The notes below the pieces were generated by a model. That model was not told the DNA's origin. It searched no databases and worked only from the letters and a program-made list of their open reading frames with translations. 32,300 nucleotides of DNA from positions 1-32,300 of the forward strand of contig JAQBVR010000014.1 in the NCBI GenBank assembly GCA_027623015.1, in the 5' to 3' direction. Shown piece after piece: positions 29,749 to 32,300 of the stretch. Source of the stretch: a bacterium. GTDB lineage: Bacteria; Patescibacteriota; Gracilibacteria; Peribacterales; Peribacteraceae. Made by a program: the position numbers and the translations under genes. How positions within the stretch are numbered: position 1 is the first letter of the stretch; each line of letters starts with the position of its first letter.

Positions 29749-30329
29749 TTAGATAGTATAACGTATACTTCTGAACTCCTATCCCGACTTGCAGTTGCGA
29801 TAGCCACGTGCACGTATTGCCAGTTGAGCTTCAGTTCGCGGAGAAATTCATCAAAGTCAGAACCGCGGAGTACTTTCATCACACATGTTCCACCACTTTT
29901 AAGGTGAACCTCAGCTATGTCTACGACTGACTGAGAGAGTTCGATTGACTTCCATTGGTCAACATCTTTTATGCCACTGGTTGCAGGTGCAAGGTCTGAG
30001 ATGATGAGGTCGAATTTCAAAATCTTTTCTGTGGCCAAGATCTTTTCTATAGCATCAATATCAGTAATATCTTCTTTATATAGTGTTACTCCTTCGATGG
30101 GTTCGATATTCTGAAGGTCGATACCGATAATCCTACAGCGCTTATACTGATCTGCAACGTACTGCAGCCAGCTTCCAGGGGCAGCACCAAGATCTAAAAC
30201 AGTCATGCCATTTTTGAGAAGCCGATACTTTTGGTCAAGCTCAGCAAGCTTATACACACTACGAGCACGGAAGCCTTCCTCGGCTGCACGCCGGGACCAT
30301 TTATCGTTGGGGGTGTATCGTTGTGGCAT
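29739..30329 (-). CDS. rlmE: 23S rRNA 2'-O-methyltransferase (RrmJ/FtsJ), 196 aa
   Basis: RlmE methylates the 2'-OH of U2552 in the A-loop of 23S rRNA late in 50S assembly. The K-D-K-E catalytic tetrad is complete: K27 in RSVYKLAE, D112 in ISDLAPATSG, K152 in VMKVLRG, E187 in RDRSSEVYV. The SAM-binding loop is VLDLGAAPGSW (44-54). Length is near the usual 205-210 aa. The start codon overlaps the rsmG stop (TGATG), so the two rRNA methylases are translationally coupled. Confidence 0.96.
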   Translation of the reverse strand: MPQRYTPNDKWSRRAAEEGFRARSVYKLAELDQKYRLLKNGMTVLDLGAAPGSWLQYVADQYKRCRIIGIDLQNIEPIEGVTLYKEDITDIDAIEKILATEKILKFDLIISDLAPATSGIKDVDQWKSIELSQSVVDIAEVHLKSGGTCVMKVLRGSDFDEFLRELKLNWQYVHVAIATASRDRSSEVYVILSKQL

Positions 30330-31003
30330 CAGAGTAAGGGGGTTTTTTTAGGTATTCCTACTTCACGTGGGTACTTCTTTCCGATCTTCCCGCGTTTGCT
30401 CAGTACAAGGATCTGTCGCTTGCCCCAGTCTCCAGGAAGTTCGTATTCATATCCTTTCTCAAGGGTACAACTAAGTTCAGCCCTAGCGAGTAAGCTGTCT
30501 TTGAGTTCTTGGTCGATGGTCATGCTCTTCCAGCAGAGGATATGCCCTCTCATCTTCACAAGAGGAGATGCATACTCTAGTAGCGTATTGAGTGGAGCGA
30601 CTGCTCGAGCAGTGACGACATCAAACTGTTCGCGAAATGCGGAGTCTCTCCCTATGTCTTCCAGTCGACCAGAGAGCAACTGAATATTCTGTATATCCAT
30701 CGCATCACAGATCCGACCTATTGCATCGATCTTCTTTTGTGTGGAATCAATTCCCGTGAATTTCGTCTCTGGCATAAGCAGCGCAAGAGGGAGCAGCGGG
30801 AAACCTCCACCAGTCCCGATGTCTGCGATATTCTTTGCACCTGCAAACAGCTCCAGATCTATCGCTGCAACACTATCGAGCACGTTGCCCACCCAACAGT
30901 TCTCTTCTGTACGAAATGCAGAGAGGTTCAGTTTTGCATTCTCTTCGAGAAAGCATGTACAGAGTTCATGGAGCCGCTTTTCGAGGTCGGGTGAAATTGT
31001 CAT
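30329..31003 (-). CDS. rsmG: 16S rRNA 7-methylguanosine methyltransferase, 224 aa
   Basis: RsmG (GidB) methylates G527 of 16S rRNA. The motifs are NAKLNLSAF (usual NLTA/NLTS), HVLDS-like GNVLDSVAA, the SAM loop IADIGTGGGFPLLPLAL, and VVTARAVAPL. A Lys-rich C-terminal tail (GKIGKKYPREVGIPKKTP) extends a little past the fold. The start is preceded by TAGTAT and TATAGT boxes 7-9 nt upstream, again without a Shine-Dalgarno site. It shares a TGATG overlap with rlmE. Confidence 0.96.
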   Translation of the reverse strand: MTISPDLEKRLHELCTCFLEENAKLNLSAFRTEENCWVGNVLDSVAAIDLELFAGAKNIADIGTGGGFPLLPLALLMPETKFTGIDSTQKKIDAIGRICDAMDIQNIQLLSGRLEDIGRDSAFREQFDVVTARAVAPLNTLLEYASPLVKMRGHILCWKSMTIDQELKDSLLARAELSCTLEKGYEYELPGDWGKRQILVLSKRGKIGKKYPREVGIPKKTPLL

Positions 31004-31050
31004 TTGACCTATACTATAGACCTTTAGGATACTTTTTTTGAATCAATCGA

Positions 31051-31165
31051 AGAGAAATAAGTGAAACGAAGTGGAATAAGGGAATTTTAAATAGATATGT
31101 ACAAACGCCATTGAAATTCTATGCAGGGAATTCTTTTATTTCCCTTATTTCTTTTATTGCCCTAT
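31051..31165 (+). repeat. Tandem-word hairpin, 9-nt word (AGAAATAAG / TTCCCTTAT)
   Basis: The left arm (31051-31085) reads GAGAAATAA, GTGAAACGA, then GTGGAATAA, GGGAATT. The right arm (31125-31165) reads TTCTTTTAT, TTCCCTTAT, TTCTTTTAT. The loop is about 40 nt. It lies in the divergent gap between rsmG and pyrE. The rest of that gap (to 31218) holds no gene that I can support. Confidence 0.75.
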
Positions 31166-31218
31166 CTAATCAGTTCATTTTCTTTGCAATTAGTAATGTC
31201 CAGATTTACCATAGAGCT

Positions 31219-31848
31219 ATGCCACACGGAAAAAGAATCGCAGAACTACTCATAGACATAGGAGCAGTAAAGCTCTCCATAGATCCTCCTTTTACGTGGG
31301 CAAGTGGCATCAAGTCTCCCATCTACTGTGACAATCGCATGATTTACAGTCATCCAGTTGCGAGAAACTTCGTGGTAGATGCCCTTGCAGATCGCATACG
31401 AAGCCTTCATATAGAGCCTGACTTTATAGCAGGAACAGCTACAGCAGCGATAGGCTGGGCTGCCTTGGTGGCAGATCGTATGGATCTTCCATTTGTGTAT
31501 GTCCGATCGAAGCCAAAAGACCATGGTGCAAAGAAGATGGTAGAAGGGGACTTACCCAAAGGAAAAGACGTCGTAGTCGTCGAAGATCTCATCTCTACAG
31601 GAGGTAGCTCCATCCATACCGTAAATGCTTTACGAGAAGAATGTGATGCAAATGTCTCCGATGTTGTGTCTATCTTCACCTACGAGATGCTCTCAAGTGT
31701 CGAAAAGGCTCAGGAGGCACGCGTAAAGTTTCACTCAGTCGCTACATTTGGCACATTGCTTGAAGTAGCTGTAGAGCAGGGGAGGATGAGCATGGACGAT
31801 ATGGCAAACGTAGCCAAATTCTCCAATGACCCAAAGAATTGGGCATAA
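31219..31848 (+). CDS. pyrE: Orotate phosphoribosyltransferase, 209 aa
   Basis: PyrE joins orotate to PRPP, giving OMP in pyrimidine synthesis. The N-terminal substrate part reads FTWASGIKSPIYCDNR (about 23-38), and the PRPP-binding motif reads VVVVEDLISTGGSS (about 119-132), preceded by the flexible-loop segment RSKPKDHGAKKMVEG. Length is normal. The ATG at 31219 gives the usual start (RIAELLIDIGAVKL). A longer frame from a TTG at 31111 would translate the tandem-word hairpin and is rejected. No other pyr gene is near. The stop overlaps the start of the next frame at 31839. Confidence 0.96.
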   Translation: MPHGKRIAELLIDIGAVKLSIDPPFTWASGIKSPIYCDNRMIYSHPVARNFVVDALADRIRSLHIEPDFIAGTATAAIGWAALVADRMDLPFVYVRSKPKDHGAKKMVEGDLPKGKDVVVVEDLISTGGSSIHTVNALREECDANVSDVVSIFTYEMLSSVEKAQEARVKFHSVATFGTLLEVAVEQGRMSMDDMANVAKFSNDPKNWA

Positions 31849-32132
31849 ATGTCATATTAGATCCATTTCAAAGTTCAGCGGGGGGTGAATCAGTGTATCC
31901 GGCTTGTATTGCAGGAATCGTCAACCAGTATGTATTGCGCGTAGGAGGAGAAAAGCCACATCGACTCAGTTTATCGCAGCAAGCTGAGGTCACAACACGA
32001 ATTCAAGAGATGCTGAGAGGTAGGCCGCATTATGCATTTATTGCACAGTATATTGCCACTACAGAAGTAGACCGAGCAGAACAATCTAATGCGCACAATA
32101 GTTCAAGAAGCCAATTACGCATCGCTTCGTAA
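31839..32132 (+). CDS. Hypothetical protein, about 97 aa
   Basis: I do not recognise this protein. The longest frame starts at a TTG (31839) inside the end of pyrE. A GTG at 31893, behind a G-rich stretch that could serve as ribosome-binding site, would give about 79 residues and is equally plausible. The product is small and soluble, with a helical second half (LSQQAEVTTRIQEMLRGRPH) and an Asn/Ser-rich end. Its closeness to pyrE suggests cotranscription. Confidence 0.5.
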   Translation: MGINVILDPFQSSAGGESVYPACIAGIVNQYVLRVGGEKPHRLSLSQQAEVTTRIQEMLRGRPHYAFIAQYIATTEVDRAEQSNAHNSSRSQLRIAS

Positions 32133-32148
32133 CATTCTCCTTTTTACT

Positions 32149-32300
32149 ATGCCTACATTTTTAGAAACGTTAAATCGAGACAAAACAGACGGACCAGTGT
32201 TTAAGGCTTATGTAGAGCATATACATGAAGAACAGCTAGAAAACAGTCCTCAAAGGGAATCCTTTGCTCAAATTACAGTAAGGATTGCAGAGGAGCTTCG
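32149..32300 (+). CDS. 5' end of an unknown protein (partial)
   Basis: An ATG at 32149 opens a frame that runs to the right edge (50 codons), starting MPTFLETLNRDKTDGPVFKA and continuing helical (EHIHEEQLENSPQRESFAQI). I do not recognise it. It follows the preceding small gene by 16 nt and may be in the same operon. Confidence 0.5.
   Translation, partial: MPTFLETLNRDKTDGPVFKAYVEHIHEEQLENSPQRESFAQITVRIAEEL

Noticed and set aside
31111-31218. TTG-initiated extension of pyrE
   Set aside because: It is encoded by the right arm of the hairpin and gives a Phe/Ile/Ser-rich leader; PyrE begins at 31219.

Overview
The window looks like a chromosomal segment of a candidate-phyla-radiation (Patescibacteria) bacterium, most likely from the Peregrinibacteria/Peribacteria side. 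Reasons: compact, densely packed genes with few Shine-Dalgarno sites; two S-layer-homology (SLH) proteins, one with a DUF4215-type Cys-rich repeat; a tiny Lys/Arg/Ala histone-like protein; a TrpR/YerC-type regulator; and GC-rich palindromic repeats around tRNA genes. TGA ends ribE and rsmG, so the UGA-to-Gly code of Gracilibacteria/Absconditabacteria does not apply. The lineage call is inference from content, not from a marker tree.

Layout. 1-4.2 kb: the end of an unknown gene, an unknown 372-aa gene, and convergent to it a 918-aa protein joining a SpoT-like (p)ppGpp hydrolase, with a degenerate synthetase, to a ten-helix EamA/DMT-type membrane domain. 4.2-8.6 kb: Nudix hydrolase, thioredoxin-like protein, a four-helix-bundle gene held between inverted repeats, a membrane-anchored metallophosphoesterase, and a GT-C-like membrane protein. 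8.7-11.6 kb: uvrA. 11.8-15.7 kb: riboflavin genes ribE-ribH, an SLH protein, and ribBA. 15.7-17.2 kb: AT-rich gap, histone-like gene, yerC-like regulator, unknown gene. 17.2-22.4 kb: tRNA-Arg(TCG), a coiled-coil protein overlapping a large SLH/DUF4215 protein, an AIM24-family protein, a membrane protein, tRNA-Gln(CTG). 22.4-28.2 kb: M42 aminopeptidase, a small unknown gene, a divergent aspartate kinase, a gene with an in-frame stop, a transglutaminase-like protein, purM. 28.3-32.3 kb: small membrane protein, ftsE, rlmE, rsmG, pyrE, and two unknown genes, the last cut by the window edge.

The most striking signal is not a gene. Ten intergenic gaps, plus two that hold only one arm, carry hairpins whose arms are built from tandem, slightly varied words of 7, 8 or 9 nt. 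The word differs from gap to gap, but period and architecture are constant. One such hairpin (5390-5940) carries a four-helix-bundle gene in its loop, which recalls 23S rRNA intervening sequences and suggests an element family with filled and empty forms.

Other points: a likely leaderless expression style, with a TANNNT-like -10 box 6-7 nt before many start codons; two similar promoter-leader-terminator units in tandem before the aspartate kinase gene, which look like a new attenuator RNA; and GC-rich inverted repeats bracketing both tRNA genes. All family assignments were made by reading motifs; no database search was possible.
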